From Candidatus Borkfalkia ceftriaxoniphila (GTDB taxonomy: Bacteria; Bacillota; Clostridia; Christensenellales; Borkfalkiaceae), in assembly GCF_004134775.1 (NCBI RefSeq), contig NZ_SDOZ01000001.1, positions 31,712 through 46,754 on the forward strand: DNA of 15,043 nucleotides, read 5' to 3'. Position numbers and translations under genes: made by a program. A model generated the notes under the pieces. The model did not search any database, was not told the DNA's origin, and saw only the letters and a list, made by a program, of their open reading frames with translations. This document shows, one piece after another, positions 1 to 6,631 of this stretch (positions are counted from its first letter, which is position 1; every line of letters starts with the position of its first letter).

Positions 1-251
1 CCTTCGATCTTCATTTGCAAAATCATTGCTTTCGCCTCCTCGATCAGGCTTTCATCCGCAATGATCATACCCTGTACATTTCCAATGCAAAAAATGTCTT
101 GATTATTTGTGTTGCCGGAATCGGCGTAGTGCAAAGCATCTTCCGCGCCGATCATAGCCGCGAGCGTCCCGGCAATGTTGTGAGAGGATTTTGAAATACA
201 GTTCATTTCCTCGGCGATGGCAGTTAAACCTCTTCTTGTAATTTCGTTCAT
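1..251 (-). CDS. Unrecognised protein, N-terminal 83 residues only (runs off the window start)
   Basis: The gene reads leftward from an ATG at 251-249 and is still open at base 1, so only the first 83 residues are seen. An AGGAGG-type ribosome binding site lies just upstream (reverse of 257-263). The chain begins MNEITRRGLTAIAEEMNCIS and then runs through two likely helices and an acidic stretch ending in AKAMILQMKIEG. I see no signal peptide, membrane segment or known motif. It lies 69 bases beyond the end of the XRE regulator on the same strand, with its own promoter between them, so it may be a small accessory gene of the same regulatory end of the element. The function is unknown. Confidence that it is a real gene is high because of the ribosome binding site and promoter. 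Confidence 0.7.
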   Translation of the reverse strand, partial: MNEITRRGLTAIAEEMNCISKSSHNIAGTLAAMIGAEDALHYADSGNTNNQDIFCIGNVQGMIIADESLIEEAKAMILQMKIE

Positions 252-283
252 GACTTTCCTCCTGATGTATTTTTGGGAGAAAA

Positions 284-312
284 ATTATACCAAAAAATTA
301 CAAGCATTTAAA
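284..312 (-). promoter_or_regulatory. Promoter for the leftward gene starting at 251
   Basis: On the minus strand there is a perfect TATAAT (284-289) and a weaker TTTAAA (307-312) separated by 17 bases. The predicted start near 277 leaves a leader of about 26 bases carrying AGGAGG before the ATG at 251. It lies in the 69-base gap after the XRE gene. Confidence 0.6.
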
Positions 313-320
313 GAGCAAAG

Positions 321-779
321 TTAATATCCGATATAAGGAACTGTATTAACGCCTGCTTTTTTCAAGGTAGTAATCACATAAGAAAGGAAAATACCTTTCT
401 GCACCTCGGTCATCAATTTATAAAGGTTTGCGAACTGTTTAAAATAATCATCGTGTTCAATCAATTCCATTATTTCAGAGCGTTCTTTGGGAATCGGTAA
501 GTCTGCGGCTTGCCGATTTTCTTTTAAATCAGGATTACAAGGTGCATAAATTTGAACTTCATCTAAATAACCAGCGGCTTGCATCAATTCTTCATAAGTA
601 ACACCATTATATGCCTTGGAGGCTATTTTTTTTAAAACGGCAGGAGTGGGTTTCCGCTCTCCTTTAATAAATCGAGTAATTGTGCTTGAACCAATTCCAC
701 AATGAAGGGCAAATTGGTTTTGAGTTCGTTCGCCTTTTGCTGCATTTAACAATTCTATGAATTTTGTATTATCAATCAT
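321..779 (-). CDS. XRE-family helix-turn-helix transcriptional regulator (152 aa)
   Basis: The first 70 residues form a Cro/cI-type helix-turn-helix domain. Residues 19-40 (TQNQFALHCGIGSSTITRFI and following) have the usual pattern of a first helix, a turn at the glycine, and a recognition helix reading SSTITRFIKGER. The rest (about 75-152) is a mostly helical tail with KERSEIMELIEHDDYFKQFA and TEVQKGIFLSYVITTLKKAG, probably for dimerisation or ligand sensing. Length and layout fit phage- and ICE-type repressors. GGAGG at 789-793 (minus strand) sits 9 bases before the ATG. The gene is divergent from the 955-5376 operon and faces an inverted repeat, so it most likely represses that operon and perhaps itself. 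It is AT-richer than the operon. Family assignment is firm; the target is inferred from position. Confidence 0.9.
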   Translation of the reverse strand: MIDNTKFIELLNAAKGERTQNQFALHCGIGSSTITRFIKGERKPTPAVLKKIASKAYNGVTYEELMQAAGYLDEVQIYAPCNPDLKENRQAADLPIPKERSEIMELIEHDDYFKQFANLYKLMTEVQKGIFLSYVITTLKKAGVNTVPYIGY

Positions 780-799
780 TTTGTTGATCCTCCAAATTC

Positions 800-828
800 A
801 TTATATTGCCATTCGGGAACAAATTCAA
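800..828 (-). promoter_or_regulatory. Probable promoter of the XRE regulator gene
   Basis: The minus strand has TATAAT (800-805) and TTGAAT (823-828) with a 17-base spacer. The predicted start near 793 coincides with the GGAGG, which is tight, so the true start may lie a few bases further upstream. Confidence 0.45.
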
Positions 829-848
829 AGTTTTTTTTATATTTACTG

Positions 849-877
849 TTGACAAACGGGAATACATATGATATTAT
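849..877 (+). promoter_or_regulatory. Main promoter of the 955-5376 operon
   Basis: TTGACA (849-854) and TATTAT (872-877) are separated by 17 bases, a near-consensus housekeeping promoter. The predicted start is near 884, so the inverted repeat at 886-926 lies in the initially transcribed region, where a bound repressor could block transcription. Confidence 0.75.
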
Positions 878-885
878 GTTGACGG

Positions 886-926
886 TTGGTAACATAACCC
901 TTTTTTTATAATCTAACTGTTACCAA
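886..926. promoter_or_regulatory. Inverted-repeat operator between the divergent genes
   Basis: TTGGTAACA (886-894) and TGTTACCAA (918-926) are perfect 9-base inverted repeats with centres 32 bases apart, about three helical turns. A perfect TATAAT (907-912) lies between them. A related half-site, TGTTGACAAACGG at 847-859, matches TGTTACCAATAGG at 918-930 in 9 of 13 positions and overlaps the -35 box. The likely binder is the XRE protein encoded at 321-779. That link is inferred from position only. Confidence 0.55.
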
Positions 927-954
927 TAGGAAATGAATATGGAGGTTAATGAGC

Positions 955-1983
955 ATGATGGTAGATTTGAGCAAAATGCAGCCGCCAAAGGCTGCAAGCG
1001 GCAACGCAGCGAGCGTGGCCGTATCGACGGAGCAGAGCACTCCGTTGGAACTATGGCAGGAAAAGAACTATTTCGAATTACATTCGGAAATTTTGGTGTA
1101 CGGCAGGGCAACATGCGAAAACCTTTTGCAGATGGCAAAGGGATTGAAACGCATGAACGACGAGAAACTGTTCAAGGCGGGCGGTTATTCTACGTTCGAA
1201 GAGTACACGGAAACCGCGCTCGGCATCAAAAAGAGCCAAGCGTACACGTACATAAAGGCGCTGGATACGCTCGGCGAAGAATTTTTCCAGTTGACTGGAA
1301 AAATCGGCATTACAAAGATCAGCCTTTTGGCGGATTTGACAGAAACGGAACGGGAAGAACTCACGCAAACGACAGACGTCGAATCGACGACTGTCAAAGA
1401 ATTAAAGGCAAAGATCGAAGAGTTGCGCGGGGAAGTGGCGGAAAAAGAGAATAAGATCACCGAATTGGAGTGGAACGCCGAGGCGGAACGGCTGAAAACG
1501 TCAGAAAATCCCGATCAACCGGAAAATACTGAGGCGCTTTCCGCAGCGCAATCAGCGGCGGAGCAGGCGCAAGCGGAGGCAGAGCGCGCCCGCGAAGAGG
1601 CGGACGCAAAGGCAGCGGAGGCTGCACACGCGCGCGCGGATGCAGAGGCGCTGCGCGAAAAGATTAAAAAGTTGGAAGAGGATAAAAAGAAACTCAACGA
1701 CAAACTGAAAAACCCGCCCGTCAAAGAAGTAGAAAACGCTGAAACAGTCGCAGCCCGTGATAGGGCTATTGCGGAACTTGCGGAAAAGCAAGCGGAGATC
1801 GAGCGGCTGAATAAAAAACTACTCATAGCCGACGATGCGGCCATGACGGAATTTAAGATCAAGTTTTTAGATTGGCAGAAACTCGGCAACGATCTATTGG
1901 GCGTACTTGAAAAAATGAAAGACGAACTGCGTGAGAAAAGCCGCGCGGCATTCCTCGCCGTTGTACGGGGGTGGCAGTCATGA
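955..1983 (+). CDS. DUF3102-like DNA-binding/partition-type protein with long coiled coil (342 aa)
   Basis: The first gene of the operon. Two in-frame ATGs precede the good sequence; I prefer 955 because GGAGG (941-945) is 9 bases away, while the ATG at 949 is only 3 bases away. Residues about 45-130 form a helical domain with GGYSTFEEYTETALGIKKSQ followed by AYTYIKAL, a helix-turn-helix-like pattern seen in DUF3102 and ParB-related mobile-element proteins. Residues about 146-172 and 197-290 are predicted coiled coil, very rich in A, E, K and R, with LEEDKKKLNDKLKN and LAEKQAEIERLNKKLL heptads. The C-terminus is basic. A role in DNA binding, partition or regulation is inferred. The gene contains a copy of the element's palindrome at 1281-1304. 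Its last four bases are the ATGA start of the next gene. Confidence 0.75.
   Translation: MMVDLSKMQPPKAASGNAASVAVSTEQSTPLELWQEKNYFELHSEILVYGRATCENLLQMAKGLKRMNDEKLFKAGGYSTFEEYTETALGIKKSQAYTYIKALDTLGEEFFQLTGKIGITKISLLADLTETEREELTQTTDVESTTVKELKAKIEELRGEVAEKENKITELEWNAEAERLKTSENPDQPENTEALSAAQSAAEQAQAEAERAREEADAKAAEAAHARADAEALREKIKKLEEDKKKLNDKLKNPPVKEVENAETVAARDRAIAELAEKQAEIERLNKKLLIADDAAMTEFKIKFLDWQKLGNDLLGVLEKMKDELREKSRAAFLAVVRGWQS
1281..1304. repeat. Palindrome copy 1, inside the coiled-coil protein gene
   Basis: ATTTTTCCAGT (1281-1291), TG, then ACTGGAAAAAT (1294-1304): an 11-base perfect inverted repeat. Its 20-base core (1283-1302, TTTTCCAGTTGACTGGAAAA) is identical to the core at 5472-5491, and a partial copy lies at 13850-13869. 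Here it encodes FFQLTGKI. Confidence 0.8.
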
Positions 1984-2273
1984 TCGGAACGGAATTTGTG
2001 AAAATGTGCCGTGAGGATATCGAAACGCACAAAGACAAAGAAGTACTGGCAATGCTGCTGCAAGCGGTCGAAACATTGATCAATGAAAATCCCGGATGCG
2101 AAGTAGATTCGGGTAAAACGATCGACGGATTATGGAAAGAAATGCACGAGTTTGCGAAAGAAAACGCACATTCCAATATCTATATGTTCGATCCCGAATA
2201 TGCGAAAAAATTCATCAGCGAACATCTCGGCATGACCGAACGGAAATTCGTGAATTTGGAGGATTTCATATGA
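1980..2273 (+). CDS. PcfK-like small protein (97 aa; possible AcrIIA9-related)
   Basis: The gene starts at the ATG of an ATGA shared with the previous stop, with a G-rich ribosome binding site at 1967-1974. An in-frame GTG at 1971 is possible but has no comparable site. The protein is acidic and helical. Three things point to the PcfK-like family: the segment KTIDGLWKEMHEFAKENAHS (residues 46-65), a following acidic and aromatic helix, and the short ending VNLEDFI. The gene also lies directly before a PcfJ-like gene, the usual PcfK-PcfJ order in Gram-positive conjugative elements. From memory, that family includes the Cas9 inhibitor AcrIIA9. At 97 residues this is shorter than most members, so the anti-CRISPR idea is speculative. 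It overlaps the next gene by four bases and is translationally coupled. Confidence 0.7.
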   Translation: MIGTEFVKMCREDIETHKDKEVLAMLLQAVETLINENPGCEVDSGKTIDGLWKEMHEFAKENAHSNIYMFDPEYAKKFISEHLGMTERKFVNLEDFI

Positions 2274-3895
2274 TCTTCGAAGGCTACGAATTTGATGCAA
2301 GTTACCGTCCTGCGGATTATGAAAGCAGGATCCGCGAAGGGATGCCGTTCGGCGTTGCGTTTTATCTCGATCAAAAATACGTTTTTGATGAGAATGATAT
2401 ATTTCTTCTGGAAAGTCCCAAGAAAGACGGGATCGTGATCTATTGCCCGCAGCACGGAAAAATTTTCGAAGAAGATAAAAAGGCTTTGATGAGCCAAGGC
2501 TGCGGCTGTCACGCGGGAAACGTATCGCGGATGCAGGACGTATGCCCGTATGAAAGAACCTGCGCGCAATCGTGTTACCTCAAAAATGCAGTATACGAAC
2601 ATAAAGATCTGATCCGCAAGAGCGATATTGCCTTTTACCAGCGCACAAAGCAGGGGATCGTATTGCGAGCGTTTCGAGTCGCCTTTGATTTTTCGGGCGA
2701 GAAGTACGAACTTCGCCGCGACGGAGAGATGAGCGAAACCGAATGGCTGCGAATTTTTTATAATGCGAATCGTACAACGGCAATCTATTCGCGGCTAAAA
2801 TCGAATTACAATCCGTACTCGGGATGTACAACGATCACGGAAAGGCAATGGCGTAAGAAAAAATTATTCCAACGAATTGCAGATTTTAACCTATTGGAGC
2901 AGGAAACGAAAGGCACGTTATTGGAAGGCTATACAAAGTATTTCGAATTATCGCAGGGCTACATTACAGACGAAGTACTGCAAGCGATACTGCTTTTGGC
3001 TCTGTTCGACACGCCCGCATTGAAAGAAGTGATAAAGGCGGGGTATTACGGGATCGCAAAAGACTATATTTTTTCGTTTACCGACGAAGGATCGAATTTC
3101 GGGAAAATCATCAAGAAAAGATGCCGCACGCTCAAAGACTTTTTTGAAATTGAGATATCCAAACTCGACGCACTGACGGAAGAAGAGAAAGCCTCGCTGA
3201 AAACAACGGATATCCCCATAATTAGGCGGCTCGTGAAAGCAGACGTCGGTATCACGCGCGATAAACTCGAAATATGCCGCAATCACCATTTTAACGAATT
3301 TGCGGACAGATGCGATGCAGAGCGCTTGCGTCGAACTCTGAAATATTTGAACAGACAGGAAATCGCAAAGTGCAACGTTCTTGGTGACTACTTCGATTAT
3401 ATAGAGCAGGCAGAGCGTCTGCACCTGAACATGGCAGACGAACAAGTGCTGTACCCGAAAGATCTGAGCCGTGCACACTCTCGTACTTCGAGCCTCGTTC
3501 AGTATGAAACCGCAAAAGAACTTTGTGCCAAGTTTGAAGAAAAGGCATCCGAATATCAAAGTTATTGTTTCCGTCAACGAAATATATCCCTACGCCCGAT
3601 ACGGACGATAGCGGAACTGAAATACTACGCGACGTTATTTTCGAACTGTTCGGCGGGGTATGCGGATCGGATCGTTGCGGGTAACTCGATGATCTTTGTG
3701 GCAGTGGATCGCCGCCAACCAAAAAAGCCGTTTTATATGCTGGAATACAATCCGCATACAGAGCGGATCGTGCAATGCCGTGGCTATGACAACAAGGGCG
3801 GACGCGACAGCGATCCGCAGATTGCAAGTTTTTGCGAACAATGGCTTTCGTTTATAAAAGAGCGCAAGCAGATTCGCGTAAAGATAGCGGGGTAG
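2270..3895 (+). CDS. PcfJ-like protein (541 aa)
   Basis: The start is the ATG at 2270, overlapping the previous stop as ATGA, with GGAGGA at 2258-2263 six bases upstream. The last about 96 residues (446-541) carry the PcfJ signature: LFSNCSAGYADRIVAGNSMI, then FYMLEYN, then IVQCRGYDNKGG and a C-terminal IASFCEQW. The middle (about 170-430) is helical and not recognised. The N-terminal part has a cysteine cluster (C59, H62, C78, C80, H81, C92, C98, C102) that may bind zinc or another metal. PcfJ proteins occur next to PcfK on Gram-positive conjugative plasmids and ICEs; their biochemical function is not established as far as I know. No signal peptide or membrane segment is seen, so it should be cytoplasmic. 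Confidence 0.85.
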   Translation: MIFEGYEFDASYRPADYESRIREGMPFGVAFYLDQKYVFDENDIFLLESPKKDGIVIYCPQHGKIFEEDKKALMSQGCGCHAGNVSRMQDVCPYERTCAQSCYLKNAVYEHKDLIRKSDIAFYQRTKQGIVLRAFRVAFDFSGEKYELRRDGEMSETEWLRIFYNANRTTAIYSRLKSNYNPYSGCTTITERQWRKKKLFQRIADFNLLEQETKGTLLEGYTKYFELSQGYITDEVLQAILLLALFDTPALKEVIKAGYYGIAKDYIFSFTDEGSNFGKIIKKRCRTLKDFFEIEISKLDALTEEEKASLKTTDIPIIRRLVKADVGITRDKLEICRNHHFNEFADRCDAERLRRTLKYLNRQEIAKCNVLGDYFDYIEQAERLHLNMADEQVLYPKDLSRAHSRTSSLVQYETAKELCAKFEEKASEYQSYCFRQRNISLRPIRTIAELKYYATLFSNCSAGYADRIVAGNSMIFVAVDRRQPKKPFYMLEYNPHTERIVQCRGYDNKGGRDSDPQIASFCEQWLSFIKERKQIRVKIAG

Positions 3896-3904
3896 GAGGG
3901 AAAT

Positions 3905-4162
3905 ATGCCAAAAGCATTGATTTTAGATGATTACGATGAAATCGGCAACAGGGAAAGAATGAATCTGGAAGGCCGCAGCATACTGGCATTGCAAGAAAAC
4001 GACGGACGAATCAAAGGGATCTGTTACGGCGCTAATCCGAAACAACGGGATGTTTTTTATATGCAGGTAATCGAAGAATTGAGCCGTGCACTATATAAGA
4101 GCATGAGCCGAACGGACTTTATCAGATTTCAGAACGAACTGCTGTTGAAACTGGGGGTGTAG
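3905..4162 (+). CDS. Unrecognised small operon protein (85 aa)
   Basis: It starts 9 bases after the PcfJ-like stop, with GGAGGG (3896-3901 region) four bases before the ATG. The protein begins MPKALILDDYDEIGNRERMN, has a short segment with ICYGANPKQRDVFYMQ, and ends in a helix containing MSRTDFIRFQNELLLKLGV. It is soluble and near-neutral, with one cysteine. No known domain is recognised. Position and spacing show that it belongs to the same transcript as its neighbours, so a role in element maintenance is the best guess. The next gene begins 3 bases after the stop. Confidence 0.75.
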   Translation: MPKALILDDYDEIGNRERMNLEGRSILALQENDGRIKGICYGANPKQRDVFYMQVIEELSRALYKSMSRTDFIRFQNELLLKLGV

Positions 4163-4165
4163 CGT

Positions 4166-4819
4166 GTGTATAAAACATTCGAATACGCAGTCGGTGACTC
4201 ATGGCTCGTGGGGATGTACGGAAACAAAGCGGTGTACACGATCAAAAAAGCGGAGTTCCGCGCACGGGATCGGAAAGAGATCTACACGGTAGACGTGGAT
4301 GGCACGCTGTTTAAGTATACAAGAAACCGCTTGCATTTTATTTTGCATTTAGGCGTGTTCAAGAAATTGAAAAGCGGTACATATTCGAAATACAAGATCC
4401 CCGAACCGCCCGCGTCGGTAATCCGCGGCTATTATGCGCAGATGCGAGCGAAAGAGGCTGCGCGCCTCGAACGAATGAACGAAAAACTCGGAGCGGATGC
4501 GCGGTATCAGAAGATCCAACAAGAAATATCGGTATTATCCCACGACATAGCGAAAGCGGAATTTAACCGAGGCGATGCGTTCGAGATCCGTATATTAAAA
4601 ACGAAACTGGACGCAGCGAAACGTGAACGCGCGGCGATACTCACATTATTCGGAATGGATCAGGCTGCGATGCAAAAAAAGGTGCAGTGTAAAGCCTGCG
4701 GCGATATGGGATATTTGCCGAACGGCAAGCCGTGCGAATGCGTGGAAAAACACCTTTCGAAAATAATGGAGTATTGGGAGAAGTCGAAAGATGAAAAAGG
4801 AGAACGAAAAGCCCGTTGA
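4166..4819 (+). CDS. Protein with C-terminal CxxC...CxC zinc knuckle (217 aa), unrecognised
   Basis: It starts with GTG at 4166, 8 bases after a GGGGG ribosome binding site at 4153-4157; no ATG is nearby in frame. Residues 1-80 are a beta-rich domain with WLVGMYGNKAVYTIKKAEFR. Residues about 85-165 form a charged helical or coiled-coil stretch. The C-terminus has CKACGDMGYLPNGKPCEC (C175, C178, C190, C192), a four-cysteine knuckle like that in DnaJ-type zinc domains and in front of the ATPase domain of DnaC/DnaI-type helicase loaders. No ATPase domain follows, so it is not a loader itself. A nucleic-acid or protein-binding role in replication is possible but inferred. It overlaps the next gene by 29 bases. 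Confidence 0.75.
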   Translation: MYKTFEYAVGDSWLVGMYGNKAVYTIKKAEFRARDRKEIYTVDVDGTLFKYTRNRLHFILHLGVFKKLKSGTYSKYKIPEPPASVIRGYYAQMRAKEAARLERMNEKLGADARYQKIQQEISVLSHDIAKAEFNRGDAFEIRILKTKLDAAKRERAAILTLFGMDQAAMQKKVQCKACGDMGYLPNGKPCECVEKHLSKIMEYWEKSKDEKGERKAR

Positions 4820-5237
4820 CGAACCGGACGGGGCACAGGAAGAAGAAACACGGGAAGAAACGCCGGAAGAAAAAAGCCGCCGCGAGTGCGCCGTACTTAT
4901 GGCGCTATGCATGGAAATGTCGGAGCGGATCAGCCAAAGTTTTGCCGCGGATCAGGAATTTATAGCCTTAAACAAAGCGATCGAGGGCGCATATGAAGAA
5001 TACCGCGCCCTTATGGAAAACGGGAAACATACGAAACGCGCGCGGCGTGAGTTGGAAAAAAGGCAGAATGAACTGAATTATTACTGTTTCTACAAAGATA
5101 TCAATGCGTATTTATTGACGAATCCGCGCGCGTATGCGTGTATGCTCTGCAAAAACAAACAGTTGATCCCATGGGAAAACGGCGAGCCTATATGCAAATA
5201 TTTTTTAGAACAGACGGAGGGGAACGATGATAGTTGA
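4791..5237 (+). CDS. Cysteine-containing small protein (148 aa), unrecognised
   Basis: The ATG at 4791 lies inside the end of the previous gene, with GGGAG at 4776-4780. The first 30 residues are very acidic and look disordered. A helical middle with repeated K/R/E follows, then a C-terminal part with YACMLCKNKQLIPWENGEPI followed by CKYF (C117, C120, C135, plus C99), which could bind a metal. No signal peptide or membrane segment is seen. Like its upstream neighbour it combines a charged helix with a small cysteine knuckle near the end, so the two may work together. It overlaps the next small gene by 11 bases. No known family is recognised. Confidence 0.7.
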   Translation: MKKENEKPVDEPDGAQEEETREETPEEKSRRECAVLMALCMEMSERISQSFAADQEFIALNKAIEGAYEEYRALMENGKHTKRARRELEKRQNELNYYCFYKDINAYLLTNPRAYACMLCKNKQLIPWENGEPICKYFLEQTEGNDDS

Positions 5238-5376
5238 AATCGAATACAAGGGGAAAACGAAACGGTATAAACGGGTATCGTCGTCCCGCGCGGCGCGTGT
5301 GCGGCGCGTGTATGAAAATTTATTAGGCGGTGCGGTAAACGTGCGTATACTGAAAGAGCGTGAACGCCCGCCATAA
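5227..5376 (+). CDS. Small basic protein (49 aa), last gene of the first operon
   Basis: A short frame from ATG 5227 to TAA 5374-5376 with GGAGGGG at 5216-5222, four bases upstream. It overlaps the previous gene's stop by 11 bases. The protein starts MIVEIEYKGKTKRYKRVSSS and is very basic, with a likely beta hairpin and then a helix (RAARVRRVYENLLGGAVNVR). A nucleic-acid contact is plausible from charge alone. No family is recognised. The strong ribosome binding site and coupling to the upstream gene are the main evidence. Confidence 0.65.
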   Translation: MIVEIEYKGKTKRYKRVSSSRAARVRRVYENLLGGAVNVRILKERERPP

Positions 5377-5389
5377 CAAAGCCCATCCC

Positions 5390-5450
5390 GCCCCGCATAA
5401 TCTCCTCGGGGCATAGATAGAACCCTGCGGGTACGCTCATGCCCGCAGGG
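5390..5450. repeat. Two consecutive stem-loops after the first operon
   Basis: Stem-loop 1: GCCCCG (5390-5395) pairs with CGGGGC (5407-5412) around an 11-base loop containing CTCCT. Stem-loop 2: CCCTGCGGG (5423-5431) pairs perfectly with CCCGCAGGG (5442-5450) around a 10-base loop. The second is followed by AAAACGAG and then TTTTT (5459-5463). It could act as a weak terminator, but the T-run is displaced by 8 bases. Other roles, such as RNA processing or an origin or packaging signal, are open. Confidence 0.6.
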
Positions 5451-5464
5451 AAAACGAGTTTTTA

Positions 5465-5498
5465 CCCGAAATTTTCCAGTTGACTGGAAAATTTCGGG
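5465..5498. repeat. Palindrome copy 2, perfect 16-bp inverted repeat
   Basis: CCCGAAATTTTCCAGT (5465-5480), TG, then ACTGGAAAATTTCGGG (5483-5498). All 16 positions pair. The 20-base core at 5472-5491 is identical to that at 1283-1302 inside the first operon gene. It lies 65 bases before the surface-protein operon. No T-run follows on either strand, so it is unlikely to be an intrinsic terminator. A protein-binding site is my preferred reading. Confidence 0.85.
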
Positions 5499-5563
5499 CT
5501 ATGAGCAAAAAGAAATCAGGGAAATTATAAAATCAGGAAATAGAAAACGGAGGAAAACAAAAA

Positions 5564-6613
5564 ATGGCAAATTACAGTAAAAGCAGCGGTTTCGCCCGCT
5601 TTTGGGCGGTATTCATGACGATACTGCTGGCTGCAAGTATCTTCTTCGGGATCGTAACCGAGGGTTTTAAAAACTGGGACGCAAGCACGTGGTTTAAAAA
5701 GGACGCGGAAAAGGGCACGGTCATAGACGGCGACGGGAACGAGATGAACGGCGACACGGTGTACAATATGCCGTCAAATATGGTATTCCGCCCCGCGCTG
5801 CGCGGCGCGACGCCCGCGACGAGCGTGACGATCAAAGCGATCATCGAGCCGTTGGACGCTACAAACCAACTCGTGGATTGGACGATCGCCTTTGTGGATC
5901 CCGCGTCCGAGTGGGCGAGCGGCAAAACGCTTTCGGAATATGTGACGATCACGGACACGAACGAACTGACGACGACGGTCACGTTTAAACAGGCGTTCGG
6001 CGAGCAGATCATCATCACGGTGACGTCGCAGGATAACCCCGAATATACGGACACCTGCACGGTGGACTGTTCGCAGAAACTCGGCAGCGCATACGTGACG
6101 TACGCGGCGGGCGCGGGTTTGGAAGGCGACACGATCGTAACGCTGAACAATGCGACTGGCACCGCCTCGAACTGGGCGATTTTCAAAGCATATCTGTCGA
6201 AAGACGGGCAAAAGGCAGCGTCTTTCACGTATAACACTACCGAGGTGTACACGATCGAAGATACATACACCACAACGGTAAGCATATCTCCGAGCGCGGC
6301 TTTGTTGGCGGAAGCAAAGAAAATCAACGCGAGCGCAGTAAGCGGCAGTTACGACGCAAGCGCGGGGATCACCGCAAACACGGACTTTTTCGCGCAACTT
6401 CTCGGCGCGGACTTTGCGACCGTGCCCAACCTTTACGAACTCGGCAAAGTGCTGGATAAGAAAGGCGTGGCGCAGCCGTTCGTAGTGACGGTTACGACTA
6501 CAAGCACGTACACGGAGGACGTGACGGACACTTATTATCTGGCGTATGCGGCAAGCAGTATCGGCAAAGCGGTCACAGGTATCCAGATCGAGGACGGCAC
6601 GATCATCTTCTAA
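5564..6613 (+). CDS. Membrane-anchored Ig-like (BIG2-type) surface protein 1 (349 aa)
   Basis: First gene of the surface operon; GGAGG at 5549-5553. A short N-terminus is followed by a membrane segment at residues 13-31 (FWAVFMTILLAASIFFGIV), so the rest should be outside. Residues about 53-170 form a bacterial Ig-like domain: DGDGNEMNGDTVYNMPSNMV, then TIKAIIEPLDATNQLVDWTI, then AFGEQIIITVTSQDN and CTVDC. The same blocks recur in the next two proteins. Residues 171-335 are threonine- and serine-rich beta sequence unlike the paralogues. The final VTGIQIEDGTIIF is a tail shared by four operon proteins. Unlike its paralogues it has F141 where they have cysteine, and has C165 and C169 instead. 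The role is inferred to be a structural or adhesive surface component. Confidence 0.8.
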   Translation: MANYSKSSGFARFWAVFMTILLAASIFFGIVTEGFKNWDASTWFKKDAEKGTVIDGDGNEMNGDTVYNMPSNMVFRPALRGATPATSVTIKAIIEPLDATNQLVDWTIAFVDPASEWASGKTLSEYVTITDTNELTTTVTFKQAFGEQIIITVTSQDNPEYTDTCTVDCSQKLGSAYVTYAAGAGLEGDTIVTLNNATGTASNWAIFKAYLSKDGQKAASFTYNTTEVYTIEDTYTTTVSISPSAALLAEAKKINASAVSGSYDASAGITANTDFFAQLLGADFATVPNLYELGKVLDKKGVAQPFVVTVTTTSTYTEDVTDTYYLAYAASSIGKAVTGIQIEDGTIIF

Positions 6614-6631
6614 GCAGGTAAGGAGGGTATT

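Noticed and set aside
879..912. Promoter pairing TTGACG (879-884) with TATAAT (907-912)
   Set aside because: The spacer is 22 bases. The pair at 849-877 with 17 bases is much better.
933..1454. 173-aa forward frame overlapping the first operon gene
   Set aside because: It lies inside the well-supported 955-1983 gene in another frame, has no ribosome binding site of its own and an arginine-rich shadow composition.
1515..2063. 182-aa reverse frame rich in S, A and F
   Set aside because: Antisense shadow of the coiled-coil region; the composition is the complement of A/E/K/R-rich codons.
2132..2269. 46-residue N-terminal extension of the PcfJ-like frame
   Set aside because: It overlaps the PcfK-like gene, and ATG 2270 has a good ribosome binding site and an ATGA coupling.
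5423..5463. Strong intrinsic terminator at the second stem-loop
   Set aside because: The T-run begins 8 bases after the stem, so efficient termination is doubtful; listed only as a stem-loop.
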